Assembly (NCBI GenBank): GCA_003512955.1
Contig: DOTG01000020.1
Coordinates: 127,038-191,037, forward strand
Length of the DNA stretch: 64,000 nucleotides
Reading direction: 5' to 3'
DNA from: Marinilabiliales bacterium
GTDB taxonomy: Bacteria; Bacteroidota; Bacteroidia; Bacteroidales; SZUA-534
Below the pieces are notes generated by a model, which was given only the letters and a program-made list of their open reading frames with translations, did not search any database and was not told the origin of the DNA. A program made the translations under genes and the position numbers. Below, piece after piece: positions 8,358 to 17,527 of the stretch. Numbering within the stretch: position 1 is the first letter of the stretch; each line of letters begins with the position of its first letter.

Positions 8358-9209
8358 ATGGTAAATTATTTACTGGTCATATTGGTTTTTATCTCTTCAA
8401 CCCTTTGCATGGCTCAATCGTCTGAGACCTATCAGGGGCAAACCGTGAACCGCCGTGATGCAGAAAATAAAAAACAGGGAACCTGGGTAAAGCTTGATGC
8501 TGCCGGAAAACTAGAGGAAAAGGGCGAATATGTGAATAACCTGAAAGAGGGACTCTGGTATGGCTATTATCCTTCAGGGAAACTCAAACAGGAGATTACT
8601 TATGTAAACAACCGCCCCGACGGCCCGGCCAAATTTTATTATGAAGATGGGAAAATATCGGAACAGGGCCTTTGGAAAATCAACAAGTGGGTGGGCGATT
8701 ACAAATATTACCATGAAAACGGCACCTTGGCCTACGATTGGAAATATAACGAAACGGGTAAACGGACCGGGGAACAAAAGTATTATTACCCCGATGGTTC
8801 GCTCATGATAAAAGGCGACTGGAACGATGGGAAGAAAGAGGGGGTGTTGTCCGAATTTTATCCCGATGGCAGTGTTAAATCCGAAATAGCCTTTATTGAT
8901 GGAAAAATTAACGAGTCCAGCATAAAGGAGTATGAAATTGCCCAAAAACCTTCACAAAAGCAAGTTGCACCTGTCCTGCAACCGGTAACTGAAAAACCAA
9001 AGGATGATAAATTTGATGCCTTTACCCAAACCGGTTTCTACAAAACCTACAACGAATTTAAAAAGATTGACCGCGAAGGCGATTTTGTGAAAGGCAAGCT
9101 GGTAAACGGTAAACGGTACCTCTACAACGACGACGGCGAACTCACCCGAACCCTGATTTACAAAGATGGCAAAGTGGTGGAGAGTATTGAAAATACAAGC
9201 CCGAAATAA
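8358..9209 (+). CDS. Secreted MORN-variant repeat protein (YwqK-like)
   Basis: The 283-residue product has a signal peptide (cleavage near LCMAQ) and then a run of MORN_2-type repeats with the pattern 'G-x-W-x-x-Y-y-x-x-G-x-h-x-x-e-x-x-Y': for example GLWYGYYPSGKLKQEITY, GPAKFYYEDGKISEQGLW and GEQKYYYPDGSLMIKGDW. A lysine/proline-rich linker at about residues 195-215 separates a C-terminal repeat (GKRYLYNDDGELTRTLIY). Such proteins are often called 'YwqK antitoxin' but the toxin role is unproven in this phylum. The repeats suggest a periplasmic or surface scaffold. It converges on comF with 5 bp between the stop codons. Confidence 0.82.
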   Translation: MVNYLLVILVFISSTLCMAQSSETYQGQTVNRRDAENKKQGTWVKLDAAGKLEEKGEYVNNLKEGLWYGYYPSGKLKQEITYVNNRPDGPAKFYYEDGKISEQGLWKINKWVGDYKYYHENGTLAYDWKYNETGKRTGEQKYYYPDGSLMIKGDWNDGKKEGVLSEFYPDGSVKSEIAFIDGKINESSIKEYEIAQKPSQKQVAPVLQPVTEKPKDDKFDAFTQTGFYKTYNEFKKIDREGDFVKGKLVNGKRYLYNDDGELTRTLIYKDGKVVESIENTSPK

Positions 9210-9214
9210 CACTT

Positions 9215-9928
9215 TCAGTTTTTCGCATACCCCAACGTTACCACACTTATTTTTACATTGGCTGCTTGGTGCAATACCTGTGCACAACCTTCGATAGTGG
9301 CCCCGGTGGTTAAAATATCATCTACCAGCAGTACATGTTTTCCTTCAATTGCTTCAGGATTGATGACTTCAAAAACCTCCTCCACATTTTCCCAACGCTC
9401 GTACCGTCCTTTTTTAGTCTGAGTTTGTGTAAACACTTTACGCTTCAACACCTCGGTTTCCAGAGTTCCGGGGAGTTTATCGGCCAATCCCTGGGCAATG
9501 AGCTGGCTTTGGTTGTAGCCCCGTTTCTTTTGTTTCTTGGGGTGCAATGGAACCGGAATAATAAAGTCCGGTTTTAAAAAATCGGGTTCCTGAGCTAATT
9601 CGGAACCAAATAGCTGCCCCATTTCAATGCCAATATCTTCACGCCCGTGGTATTTCAAGGAATGGATAAGCTTTTGGTATTTGCTCCCTTTTTGGAAAAA
9701 GAAAAAAGCAGCTACCCGTTCTATGGGAACCCTCCCCCAAAATATCTGCTCCACAGGATTTCCGGGAGTCTTTTGGTAATTGGTCCGCGGAAGTTCATAC
9801 AGGCATCGGGTACAAATGACCTTTTCCTGCTCATATAAACTGGCATTACATGCGGCACATAGCTCAGGATAAAATAACCCGATAAAATCCAAAAAATATT
9901 GCTTTATCGTTTTTAAACTGATGCTCAT
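9215..9928 (-). CDS. comF: ComF-family phosphoribosyltransferase-like protein
   Basis: A 237-residue protein with an N-terminal zinc-ribbon pair (CAAC near residues 24-27, then CTRC) and a C-terminal type I phosphoribosyltransferase fold. The PRPP loop is VLLVDDILTTGAT, and PVPLHPKKQKKRGYNQS is the family's usual central motif. ComF takes part in natural DNA uptake in Gram-positive bacteria and Haemophilus. In Bacteroidota its role is not settled. The length is typical. Confidence 0.9.
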   Translation of the reverse strand: MSISLKTIKQYFLDFIGLFYPELCAACNASLYEQEKVICTRCLYELPRTNYQKTPGNPVEQIFWGRVPIERVAAFFFFQKGSKYQKLIHSLKYHGREDIGIEMGQLFGSELAQEPDFLKPDFIIPVPLHPKKQKKRGYNQSQLIAQGLADKLPGTLETEVLKRKVFTQTQTKKGRYERWENVEEVFEVINPEAIEGKHVLLVDDILTTGATIEGCAQVLHQAANVKISVVTLGYAKN

Positions 9929-9958
9929 CTTACATGTGTTCTAAACGTTTTATTTAAC

Positions 9959-9979
9959 TGCAAAGATTAAATCTTTGCA
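9959..9979. repeat. Perfect 21-bp palindrome upstream of comF
   Basis: TGCAAAGATT at 9959-9968 is followed by one central A and the exact inverse AATCTTTGCA at 9970-9979. It lies 31 bp upstream of the comF start codon. It could be a dimeric repressor site or a hairpin. The sequence that follows on either strand is not U-rich enough for a normal terminator. Confidence 0.6.
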
Positions 9980-10150
9980 TAGGTCTTTATCTATAGACAC
10001 TGACTAAGTCACCCCATGCCGGGTTGATATTATTAACAAAAATAAGTCATGGACAAAGAAAAGAAAATCAACAACATTCACATTATATCTCAGAGTCTTT
10101 TAACAATTATTGTTTATATCGATACAAATCTAAATGAACCCAGAGAATAT

Positions 10151-10212
10151 GCAAAGGACCGCAGAGCAGATAATTGTTGATTTTCTTGGCGGTTCTCTGC
10201 GTAACACTTTGC
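10151..10212. repeat. Imperfect long inverted repeat
   Basis: GCAAAG (10151-10156) plus CGCAGAG (10160-10166) are mirrored by CTCTGCG (10195-10201) plus CTTTGC (10207-10212). Another CTTTGCG follows at about 10218. The GCAAAG/CTTTGC arms share sequence with the palindrome at 9959-9979. It may be a dispersed hairpin element. No coding function is seen. Confidence 0.45.
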
Positions 10213-10580
10213 AATTCTTTGCGATAAAAATATTATTTACTGCAAACTAAACAGCATTGATCCGTATTCATTTATTATTTTGGGCAAACCCCTCAAATCA
10301 ATAGAATTGGGCAAATCCATATATTAATGTGCAAAGAATTTTTCAGCAGGTTGCTGTTTCAAAACCTAAAGAAATCGCTAGAAAACCGCCCTTCGTCTTT
10401 CTCTTGTGCCTTGAAATCTTTGAGCTATGGTATCAACTCCCCAAAAGAATTATCCGTTTTAAAATATTCTACAGCATTTTTATTAGATCAAACAAACCAC
10501 GAAAAAAGATCAATGTCTTGTGAAATCTAGAACATATGAAATTGAGATAAACTGTTATTTTAGGGTATGATTTATATCAT

Positions 10581-10610
10581 TTTGACAGGAAGGCTATTAT
10601 CTTAATTTTG
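10581..10610 (+). promoter_or_regulatory. Promoter of the hemerythrin-like gene
   Basis: TTTG (10581-10584) and TAATTTTG (10603-10610) are 18 bp apart and match the Bacteroidota -33/-7 consensus. The -7 element overlaps a TTG codon at 10608 that could be taken as a start. Because transcription should begin near 10617, the ATG at 10632 is the better start. Confidence 0.7.
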
Positions 10611-10631
10611 CCAGACAAACCTAAACGCAAC

Positions 10632-11048
10632 ATGAAAACAGAAGCATTCAAGTGGAAAGATGAATATAGTGTCGGATTACAGTCGGTTGACAAACAGCAT
10701 CAGCGTTTTTTAGAAATCATCAACCAGTTGGGCGATTGCATTGCCGAAAAGACCTATAAAGAGAATGCCCAGCACTTGTTTTTTGTGTTGCTCCATTTTG
10801 CCGATGAATATCTTTTGAAGGAAAAAATGTTGGTAACCAGCTTAAGCGAGTTGGATTATTCCTTCTTTCGCGAAAAGCACAAAGAATTTCTGAGCAAGCT
10901 TCAATATTTTAAAGAAAATTACTCGGAGGCCAATGCCGAAGCGGTATTGATTAATTTGTACAACTACCTGAAAAACATGTACCCTGAATATCGGGCACAT
11001 TATACCCCAACGCTGATTAAAATTTTAAAAGAAAACGGCATCTCGTAA
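10632..11048 (+). CDS. Hemerythrin-like protein with incomplete di-iron ligands
   Basis: The 138-residue product is a four-helix hemerythrin domain: VDKQHQRFLEI (His23), LHFADEY (His55, Glu59) and REKHKEF (His83), then RAHYTPTL (His123). In typical bacteriohemerythrins seven ligands bind two irons. Here the position four before His83 is Phe79, and the position five after His123, normally Asp, is Leu128. Five of the seven ligands remain, so oxygen binding by a normal di-iron site is doubtful. It may bind one metal or serve another role. The start follows the promoter at 10581-10610. Confidence 0.8.
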   Translation: MKTEAFKWKDEYSVGLQSVDKQHQRFLEIINQLGDCIAEKTYKENAQHLFFVLLHFADEYLLKEKMLVTSLSELDYSFFREKHKEFLSKLQYFKENYSEANAEAVLINLYNYLKNMYPEYRAHYTPTLIKILKENGIS

Positions 11049-11073
11049 ATAACTGTTTCCCGTTAATCTATTT

Positions 11074-12192
11074 TTACGCCAAGCGTGTTACTTCAGCTTC
11101 CGAACTGAGTTGTTGATTTTTAAAATTATAGCCGCTAATCAACAACACGCCGGGTTTTTTCCCTTTCTCAAAACTTCCTAATTCCTGTTCCAAACCTAAC
11201 GCCTTGGCTCCATTTATGGTAGCCCATTGCAATAAAACATCAAAAGGAATTTCAGGAAAATTTGCTTGAAGCGTTTTCATCTCCTCCAAAACGGATAACT
11301 TACGGTTCGATGCTAAACTATCAGTCCCCAAGCAGACCTGCATGTTCCGTTGATACAAATCACTGGCTGGTGGAAGTTGCCCCTCGATATACAGATTTGA
11401 GTTGGGACAAAGCACCCAGTGTATCTTTTCAAGTAATTTTGGAACCTCTTTTTGGAAACCGTCCAAGTTGCCCCCGGTGAGGTATAAATTATGAACCAAC
11501 AATAATTGTTTCAGATGAGGGTGTTCCAGGATGGTCTTTAATCCGTTTTCTATCAAAAGTCCTCGCTCCGAAAAAGATTCTTTGTAATGCACCGACACGA
11601 TGGAATGCTCATGAAGTTCGCTCAACAACGATTTCATCAACAGACCGTTGGTCCCATACAACGAATGGGGAGCAAAGGTTCCTTTAAGTTGATGGTGTTG
11701 AACCTTTTCCAGTAATTTTCGCCCATTACCCATTACATCTTCGTCAGACCGGTTCCTGAGGTTAAACACTTCTACAAAATTATGACATTTGATGGGAGCT
11801 GTGGTTTTCATTTCTATCGTGAATGGTGTGTTGATGATGTCACCCAATGCTTGAATACCCCGGCTCCACATATACCGCAGGGCTTTCTGTGCCTCTTGTT
11901 TTATCAATGTCGGTTCTTGTTGGCGAAGGGCTGGAATTTGCCGGATAAACTTGCTCAACCCCATACCTTCGGTCAGTTTTCCTTTCAAGTGCGACAGTTC
12001 CAAATGGCAGTGGGCGTTCACAAAACCGGGCACCAAAATTCCATTGTAAAATTCCAATCCGGCGATTTCGTGTAATGTATCGCCACCCCCAACCACATCC
12101 AGAATTTCACCGGAATCGGACAAAACTACATGTCCATTTTTAATGGGTGCCCCTGAAACCGGAAAGATACTATTGGCGGCTATTTTTCTCAT
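11074..12192 (-). CDS. Amidohydrolase of the TRZ/ATZ (cytosine deaminase-like) family
   Basis: A 372-residue metal-dependent hydrolase. The HxH metal pair lies in VNAHCHLELSH, the mid-barrel histidine in APHSLYG and VHYKES, and the last metal Asp in CLGTDSLASN. The protein starts with a short beta-sandwich segment (FPVSGAPIKNGHVVL), as in this superfamily. It would deaminate or hydrolyse a heterocyclic or amide substrate in the cytosol. The substrate cannot be told from sequence. Its start overlaps the end of the upstream zinc-ribbon gene by 23 bp, so the two are probably co-transcribed. Confidence 0.82.
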   Translation of the reverse strand: MRKIAANSIFPVSGAPIKNGHVVLSDSGEILDVVGGGDTLHEIAGLEFYNGILVPGFVNAHCHLELSHLKGKLTEGMGLSKFIRQIPALRQQEPTLIKQEAQKALRYMWSRGIQALGDIINTPFTIEMKTTAPIKCHNFVEVFNLRNRSDEDVMGNGRKLLEKVQHHQLKGTFAPHSLYGTNGLLMKSLLSELHEHSIVSVHYKESFSERGLLIENGLKTILEHPHLKQLLLVHNLYLTGGNLDGFQKEVPKLLEKIHWVLCPNSNLYIEGQLPPASDLYQRNMQVCLGTDSLASNRKLSVLEEMKTLQANFPEIPFDVLLQWATINGAKALGLEQELGSFEKGKKPGVLLISGYNFKNQQLSSEAEVTRLA

Positions 12193-12829
12193 TTTTTGTG
12201 GGTTGATAGTGAATATTTACGGAAGAATTGCCAGTAGAATTTATTTGCATTTGTTCTACATGACTATTTTTTTTTCCAAAAAAGATGCCGCAACTGATGC
12301 ATGTTCCGCTATAAGGGTTTTTTGCTTCACCACAAGCGGGACAAACCTTCGGGTCTTTCATCCATTCCTGTTGTTTTTTCCAAAGGGCGGACTCCCCCAT
12401 ATCGCTGCTGGTTCCCGACAGCAAATATATTTGTGCTTTTATATGCGCCGTAGTCTCATGAATACTGATTACATAAACAAACAATCCGGCAGCCAGGGAA
12501 AGGAATCCCAGCAATGAATTATCGTAATGAAAAAAAAAGTAACTAAAGATGGTAAACAGTAAAAGGGTCACATTCAGTTCAAAAAGCGATAACTCTATAG
12601 AAACCTTTCCTGTCAATGGATCCGGTTGATAATGAAAGGTAACCTTAATAGGGATTTTTATTGGCACCGAAAGTATTTGGGATATAATTGTGTTTTGAGG
12701 AGCTTTCTGTTGAAAATGCGCAGCTATTTTCAACAGAAAAGAGGTGTCGCTGAAGTCATCGGTTTTATAAAAAACCACCTCATCTTTAAAGGTAAAGGGA
12801 AAATGGTGAAGTTTGTGTTTTGTCCACAT
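12170..12829 (-). CDS. Membrane protein with C-terminal zinc ribbon, unknown function
   Basis: A 219-residue product. Residues about 83-130 form two hydrophobic segments (LNVTLLLFTIFSYFFF and LLGFLSLAAGLFVYVIS) that can cross the membrane. A C-terminal zinc-ribbon-like motif CPAC...CISC (about residues 164-182) follows a charged stretch. The first 80 residues look like beta-strands. No family is recognised. It overlaps the amidohydrolase gene by 23 bp and probably shares its mRNA. Confidence 0.7.
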   Translation of the reverse strand: MWTKHKLHHFPFTFKDEVVFYKTDDFSDTSFLLKIAAHFQQKAPQNTIISQILSVPIKIPIKVTFHYQPDPLTGKVSIELSLFELNVTLLLFTIFSYFFFHYDNSLLGFLSLAAGLFVYVISIHETTAHIKAQIYLLSGTSSDMGESALWKKQQEWMKDPKVCPACGEAKNPYSGTCISCGIFFGKKNSHVEQMQINSTGNSSVNIHYQPTKNEKNSRQ

Positions 12830-12866
12830 AACATTTAAACAACCCTTGTTAATTCAGCTTTTGAAA

Positions 12867-12874
12867 CAAAATTA
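12867..12874 (-). promoter_or_regulatory. Promoter -7 element for the zinc-ribbon/amidohydrolase pair
   Basis: On the minus strand TAATTTTG matches TAnnTTTG about 38 bp upstream of the ATG at 12829. No well-spaced -33 was found. Confidence 0.4.
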
Positions 12875-13110
12875 TAAATAACATCGGTTTGATGTTTACA
12901 AATTTAACAGGTGATGAAATTTTTCCTGCTGGAAAGATGCAAGCTCAGAACCAAGGTAACCATTCATCTACCCCAAAATTAGGATAATTTTTAAATTCGT
13001 AGGATATTAACAATTTTTCGGGCAGTATTTTACGATATTTTTCCGAAACATCTCTTTCATTAACACTTGCTGACAACTTTGAGGCCTCAAAGCATCTGAT
13101 TCCGTTTAGA

Positions 13111-14507
13111 TTGACTTCTTTTACAAAAAAAAGGAAGAAATTGACACCCGAACAACAAAGGATATTAGAACTTGAAAGCGAGAACCGGCAATTAAAAGCC
13201 GACCTAGCTGCACTGGCATCTCTTGTCCAACAGTTATTGCAGGAGCTTGAACGGCTGAAACACCCTAAAAACAGCCGGAACAGTTCTGTTCCTCCGTCAA
13301 AAAATGAAAACCGCCCGTTGAAAACAAAATCATTACGGGGTTCTGACGGAAAGCTGCCCCGCGGACAGACCGGGCACGAAGGCAATACCCTGAAAATGAT
13401 TGATGCCCCTGATTTTATTGTTGAACATAGACCAACATATTGCAAACACTGCGGCAAAGATGCATCCAATCTGCCATCAGAATTGGTTATGCGGCGGCAG
13501 GTCCTGGATATCCCGCCGATAGTGCCCAAGTACACCGATCATAGGGGGTTTGAAACAGTCTGCAGCTGCGGCCGCCGGACCGAAACCGAGTTTCCTGAAG
13601 GGGTTAATGCCCCAATCAGCTATGGATGCGGTGTTGAAGCCACTATTGCTATGCACACACGCCAATACGTACCATTTGAACGCATGAGCGAGTGTTTTAT
13701 GGATATCTGCAACCTACCAATCAGTCAGGGCGCCATATGCGATATACTTGACCGTTTTGCAGGTAAAGCCTTTCCCACATCCCAACTTATAGCTAAACAG
13801 GTTGAAAACAGCAAAGTGGTAGGCTCTGACGAAACCGGTGCCAAAGTAAACGGCAAAACAGGTCGGTTCTGGACATGCAAAGCAGGTTGGCCACTTACAT
13901 AGCTTTTTCCGGCAACCGGGGCACAGCTACCATCAATGACAATTTTTGTAGATGGATTCAAAAATGCAGTGCTGGTGCATGACTGCTGGAAAAGCCATTT
14001 TGAGACCAAAGTCCAGGCCCACCAGCTATGCACCGCCCATTTATTAAGGGAACTGAACTTTTTTGAAGAACGTTATAAGTCGCAGTGGGCAACCCTGTTC
14101 AAACAATTGCTGTACGATGCATCGGACCTGAAAAAACAGTTGACGCCCAACCCAATATTACTCCCCAATAAATCAAAGAACGGAACTTGAAAAACGGTTT
14201 TTAGCCTTGCTACAAACCCCTGTATCCGAAGATATGAAAGAGGTACATTCTTTTCATAAGCGAATGAACAGATACAAAGACTATGTCCTTACTTTTTTAT
14301 ACCATCCCGGAGTCCCTCCTGACAACAACGGTTCAGAAAGGGCTATCAGGAACATAAAAGCCAAACAAAAAGTATCCGGCCAATTTAAAACTCAACGGGG
14401 GGGCCATATCTATGCAGTTATCCAATCCGTTACCGATACTTGCATTAAAAAATGACCAAAATATCTTGTCCACATTTTATACTATCGCTAAATTGCATCC
14501 TGAATAG
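13111..14507 (+). pseudogene. Decayed IS66-family transposase (TnpC)
   Basis: The first 263 codons show IS66 TnpC features: an N-terminal coiled coil (LELESENRQLKADLAAL), SSVPPSKNENRP, zinc-binding CKHC...CSCG, and VVGSDETGAKVNGKTGRFW. The frame breaks near 13876, since QSRLATYIAFSGNRG is in another frame. It returns near 13948 (DGFKNAVLVHDCWKSHFET), shifts again near 14165 (LEKRFLALLQTP), and shifts once more in an A-run near 14447. The natural C-terminus IKNDQNILSTFY ends at 14507. At least four frameshifts make it inactive. No tnpA or tnpB partner and no clear terminal inverted repeats were seen. Confidence 0.92.
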
Positions 14508-14676
14508 TTACTTTAAATTTAATAGATCGGTAGATTATTAGACACAAGACATGAGACAAAAAAGATATTGTTGAGAGGTCAATACTTAATGTTTTTGTTT
14601 ATACTTTCTACATATAACAGATTATCATTTACTTATAAAATTTGACACGTCATTATAAATTAATAAAGAAATAGTT

Positions 14677-16047
14677 ATGGGAGCCTTTCATGCGTACGAT
14701 ATCCGTGGAATTTATAACAAAGATTTTAATAAGGAAGATGTCTATAAAATCGGGTTCTTTTTACCCCGATTATTAAAAACCGATAAAGTTTTGGTGGGAC
14801 GCGATGTCCGTGTTTCATCTCCCGAAATTTTTGACTATTTGTGCAAAGGGATTACCGATGCCGGTGCCGATGTACATAACATAGGTTTAGCCACCACACC
14901 CATGGTTTATTGGTCAACTGCCAAATATGGTTTCAAAGCTTCTGTCCAAATCACCGCTTCCCACAATTCGAAAGAATACAACGGTTTAAAAGTTTCGCGC
15001 GAAAATGCCCTGCCTGTGGGATTGGACACGGGACTTGGAACTATTCAGGAATGGATGAAAACCGAAGAAATTGAACCCGCCGCAAAAAAAGGAAATGTTA
15101 TTGACTTTGAGGTAACGCAAGCCTATCTTGGTTTTCATCGAAATTATTTGGGCAATATTTCAAATCTGAAAATTGCTATTGACTGTTCCAACGGAATGGC
15201 GGCGTTACTTATTAAAGAGTTGTTGGGAAATCACCCCACCTATATATATGACACTTTAGACGGTACCTTTCCGAACCATGAACCCAACCCACTGATTGAA
15301 AAAAATGTGGAAGACCTGAAAAAGCTGGTTCTGAAAGAACAGTGCGATTTGGGAATTATCTTTGATGGCGATGCCGACCGGGTAATGTTTGTTGACGGAA
15401 AAGGGAAATTTATTTCGCCCGACCTGATTATTGGGTTTATGGCTCATTACTTTTTGGAAAAAAAGGGGCTGAAAGGTAATGTTTTGCAAGACATCCGTAC
15501 CTCAAAAGCGGTGGCCGAATATATTTCCACCTTCGGCTCTACCATGCACATGTGGCGTGTCGGTCGGGCGTTTGCAGCCTTGAAACTGCGCGAAATTGAC
15601 GGCATTTTTGGAGGTGAACTGGCCGGACACTACTATTTCCGCGATTTTTATTACTCCGATTCAGGGATACTGGCGGCCCTTATTGTGCTTGACATAGTAA
15701 GCCGGTTGAAGAAAAAAGGCCAAACCTTTGCGCAAATAATTGCAAACATTGTAAAATACGCCAATTCTGGTGAAATCAATTACCGGATTGAAAAGAAACA
15801 GGAGGCCATGGATGCTGTCCGCAATTATTTTATTGCCGGCGAAAAGCCCACAGCCTCTTTCGATTTCGACGGTTACCGGGTGGAATTTCCCGATTGGTGG
15901 TTCAATATCCGCCCATCGAACACCGAACCCTATCTTCGCTTATTGGCCGAAGCCCGGACAACGGATTTGTTGGAGACTAAACTGGCGACCATAAAAGAAC
16001 TTTTAAAAGGGTTTGAACAGGCATCCGTTGAAGGTGGACACCATTAA
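14677..16047 (+). CDS. manB: Phosphomannomutase/phosphoglucomutase
   Basis: A 456-residue alpha-D-phosphohexomutase. The phosphoserine is Ser95 in TASHNSKEYNG, the Mg-binding loop is DGDADR (from residue 230), the sugar-binding loop is GGELAGH, and the phosphate-binding loop near the C-terminus is RPSNTEPYLRLL. It interconverts hexose 1- and 6-phosphates, supplying mannose-1-P or glucose-1-P for nucleotide sugars and surface polysaccharides. Family members can accept both sugars, so specificity is not certain and the symbol is provisional. It stands alone on the plus strand and ends in a strong bidirectional terminator. Confidence 0.9.
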   Translation: MGAFHAYDIRGIYNKDFNKEDVYKIGFFLPRLLKTDKVLVGRDVRVSSPEIFDYLCKGITDAGADVHNIGLATTPMVYWSTAKYGFKASVQITASHNSKEYNGLKVSRENALPVGLDTGLGTIQEWMKTEEIEPAAKKGNVIDFEVTQAYLGFHRNYLGNISNLKIAIDCSNGMAALLIKELLGNHPTYIYDTLDGTFPNHEPNPLIEKNVEDLKKLVLKEQCDLGIIFDGDADRVMFVDGKGKFISPDLIIGFMAHYFLEKKGLKGNVLQDIRTSKAVAEYISTFGSTMHMWRVGRAFAALKLREIDGIFGGELAGHYYFRDFYYSDSGILAALIVLDIVSRLKKKGQTFAQIIANIVKYANSGEINYRIEKKQEAMDAVRNYFIAGEKPTASFDFDGYRVEFPDWWFNIRPSNTEPYLRLLAEARTTDLLETKLATIKELLKGFEQASVEGGHH

Positions 16048-16049
16048 TC

Positions 16050-16095
16050 GTTCTGCCTTTTTTATATCAACACACGAACATAAAAAAGGCAGAAC
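16050..16095. terminator. Bidirectional intrinsic terminator
   Basis: Perfect 16-bp arms at 16050-16065 and 16080-16095 (GTTCTGCC plus a T-run, mirrored by an A-run plus GGCAGAAC) surround a 14-nt loop. It sits between the convergent mutase gene and the lipoprotein hydrolase gene and can serve both. Confidence 0.85.
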
Positions 16096-16101
16096 CTGGG
16101 A

Positions 16102-17514
16102 TTAATTCTTTCTTAGGTTCTTAATCTCCTGCTGCTCAAACAATTCCTTCCAGGAACTATCGTTCTGGTAAGTTTGCCAGGAATTAAATCCTGAATCCAG
16201 AGCCTTTTTAAAGTTTAAAACCATCAACTCCCGGTTATCCATTAGTAAATAATAGCGGGCATACATCAAATACACATCGGGGTTTTTCGGATCGGACAAC
16301 TCATAAATTTTAATCTTTTTAAACGCATCATCGAGTTTAACATCGTCAAGGTCGGTTTTACTAAGCATAAACGAAGCCATGCTGATGTAATTCAGTAACC
16401 GGGAGCTGACCATGGCCAAAGGCTCGTCTTGCGAAGAGGCCGATTTATGAATCCGATCCACTTCGATGGTCCACCACTCGATATCCCGAAGCTCTATGGC
16501 TTTGATGAATTCCGTGCGTAGCTGGATTTCTTTTTCAATGTAATTCTGCCGTTTCTTAATCTCTTGGTAAAACGCCTGAGATTGTTCCAATGCATATTCT
16601 TTCGATTTAATTTCTTTCAGGTTCCGAAGACCGTTAAACCAACGGTCGGTTTGTTTCAAGGTTTGAATTTGGGCTATTGGATCGTTCTTTTTTTCAAACA
16701 CGTTTAGGCTGTCCTGCATTCGGAACCAGGTTTTATCTAACCATTTTTCGTTTCTTGGCAGCCGTTGCGATTTCATCCGGTAAATTTCAATTCCGGTAAG
16801 CGCCTGATCCATTGCTGCTAAAGGAGGCCACTGATGTCCGCCGTTAAATACAACAGAGGTGTAATCGTATCCCATTTGATCATATACCGAAAAAGATTGC
16901 TGCATCTCTAAATAATTAAAATCAGTTGCTCCAACAATCCCGGCATAATAAAAACCGGGAGATTGATCGGTCGAAAAAGGCAAACTCCCACCACAGCCAA
17001 TAACTCCGGCAACTTCACGAAACTGCTGGGCAAACAAAATGGCCATTTTTGACCCCCCTGAAAAGCCGGAGGTAAAAATATTTTCTTCGTCAATATGGAA
17101 CCGCACCTGAGTTTCTTTCAAAAGCAACTGAAAGACTTGTGTGCAATAAGTTCCGGACAAGCCGTTTTTAATATTGTTACTTCCGATAAAAATATATCCG
17201 TAAGTGTCAGCCAGCGATTGATACTTCTTCAATGGCAAGGAACCTTCGCCATGAGGATCGAAAAAGAAGATAACGGGTAATTTTGCCTTGCTATCGTATT
17301 GTTTGGGTAAGTAAGAAGCATAAATCAGCGTTGTATCGGAAAGGGACACATTCCGGCTAACAACTTTACCTATTGACAACGGGTTGCCAACCCGGTCTGT
17401 AAGTTCCTTTTTTTCTCCTTGACATGAAAAAAAAGAGGCAGAAAACAAAACCACAGGGATTAGTAAAGAGAAGAAATCCCATGCTTTTTTGCCAAAATGC
17501 AATTTTAGAGTCAT
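16102..17514 (-). CDS. Lipoprotein with alpha/beta-hydrolase domain
   Basis: The 470-residue product has an N-terminal hydrophobic segment and a lipobox SFFSC (Cys31), so it is probably a lipoprotein. Residues about 75-260 resemble a PHB-depolymerase/feruloyl-esterase-like alpha/beta hydrolase: VIFFFDPHGEG, the nucleophile elbow SGFSGGSK with Ser152, and a late GGHQWPP that may hold the catalytic His. The C-terminal about 200 residues are helical and may be repeat-like. It begins 13 bp after dgt and is likely the last gene of the ileS operon. The substrate is unknown. Confidence 0.75.
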   Translation of the reverse strand: MTLKLHFGKKAWDFFSLLIPVVLFSASFFSCQGEKKELTDRVGNPLSIGKVVSRNVSLSDTTLIYASYLPKQYDSKAKLPVIFFFDPHGEGSLPLKKYQSLADTYGYIFIGSNNIKNGLSGTYCTQVFQLLLKETQVRFHIDEENIFTSGFSGGSKMAILFAQQFREVAGVIGCGGSLPFSTDQSPGFYYAGIVGATDFNYLEMQQSFSVYDQMGYDYTSVVFNGGHQWPPLAAMDQALTGIEIYRMKSQRLPRNEKWLDKTWFRMQDSLNVFEKKNDPIAQIQTLKQTDRWFNGLRNLKEIKSKEYALEQSQAFYQEIKKRQNYIEKEIQLRTEFIKAIELRDIEWWTIEVDRIHKSASSQDEPLAMVSSRLLNYISMASFMLSKTDLDDVKLDDAFKKIKIYELSDPKNPDVYLMYARYYLLMDNRELMVLNFKKALDSGFNSWQTYQNDSSWKELFEQQEIKNLRKN

Positions 17515-17527
17515 AGTTATTGGATTA

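Larger units (their letters stand above)
9929..10580. other. Gene-poor interval of about 650 bp
   Basis: No convincing gene was found. Two overlapping ORFs near 10327-10530 in different frames show no family features. A 43-codon frame from an ATG near 10049 ends in the inverted repeat described below. The interval holds a perfect 21-bp palindrome (9959-9979), an imperfect 16-18-bp inverted repeat (10151-10212), and the promoter of the hemerythrin-like gene at its end. Confidence 0.6.

Noticed and set aside
8574..8945. A 123-codon minus-strand ORF inside the MORN gene
   Set aside because: It mirrors the repeat-rich coding strand and has no recognisable domain.
10327..10530. Two overlapping plus-strand ORFs of 64-67 codons
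   Set aside because: They are in two frames of the same sequence, start without a promoter, and show no family features.
12945..13535. A 196-codon minus-strand ORF over the IS66 remnant
   Set aside because: It is antisense to a clear TnpC reading and shows no family features.
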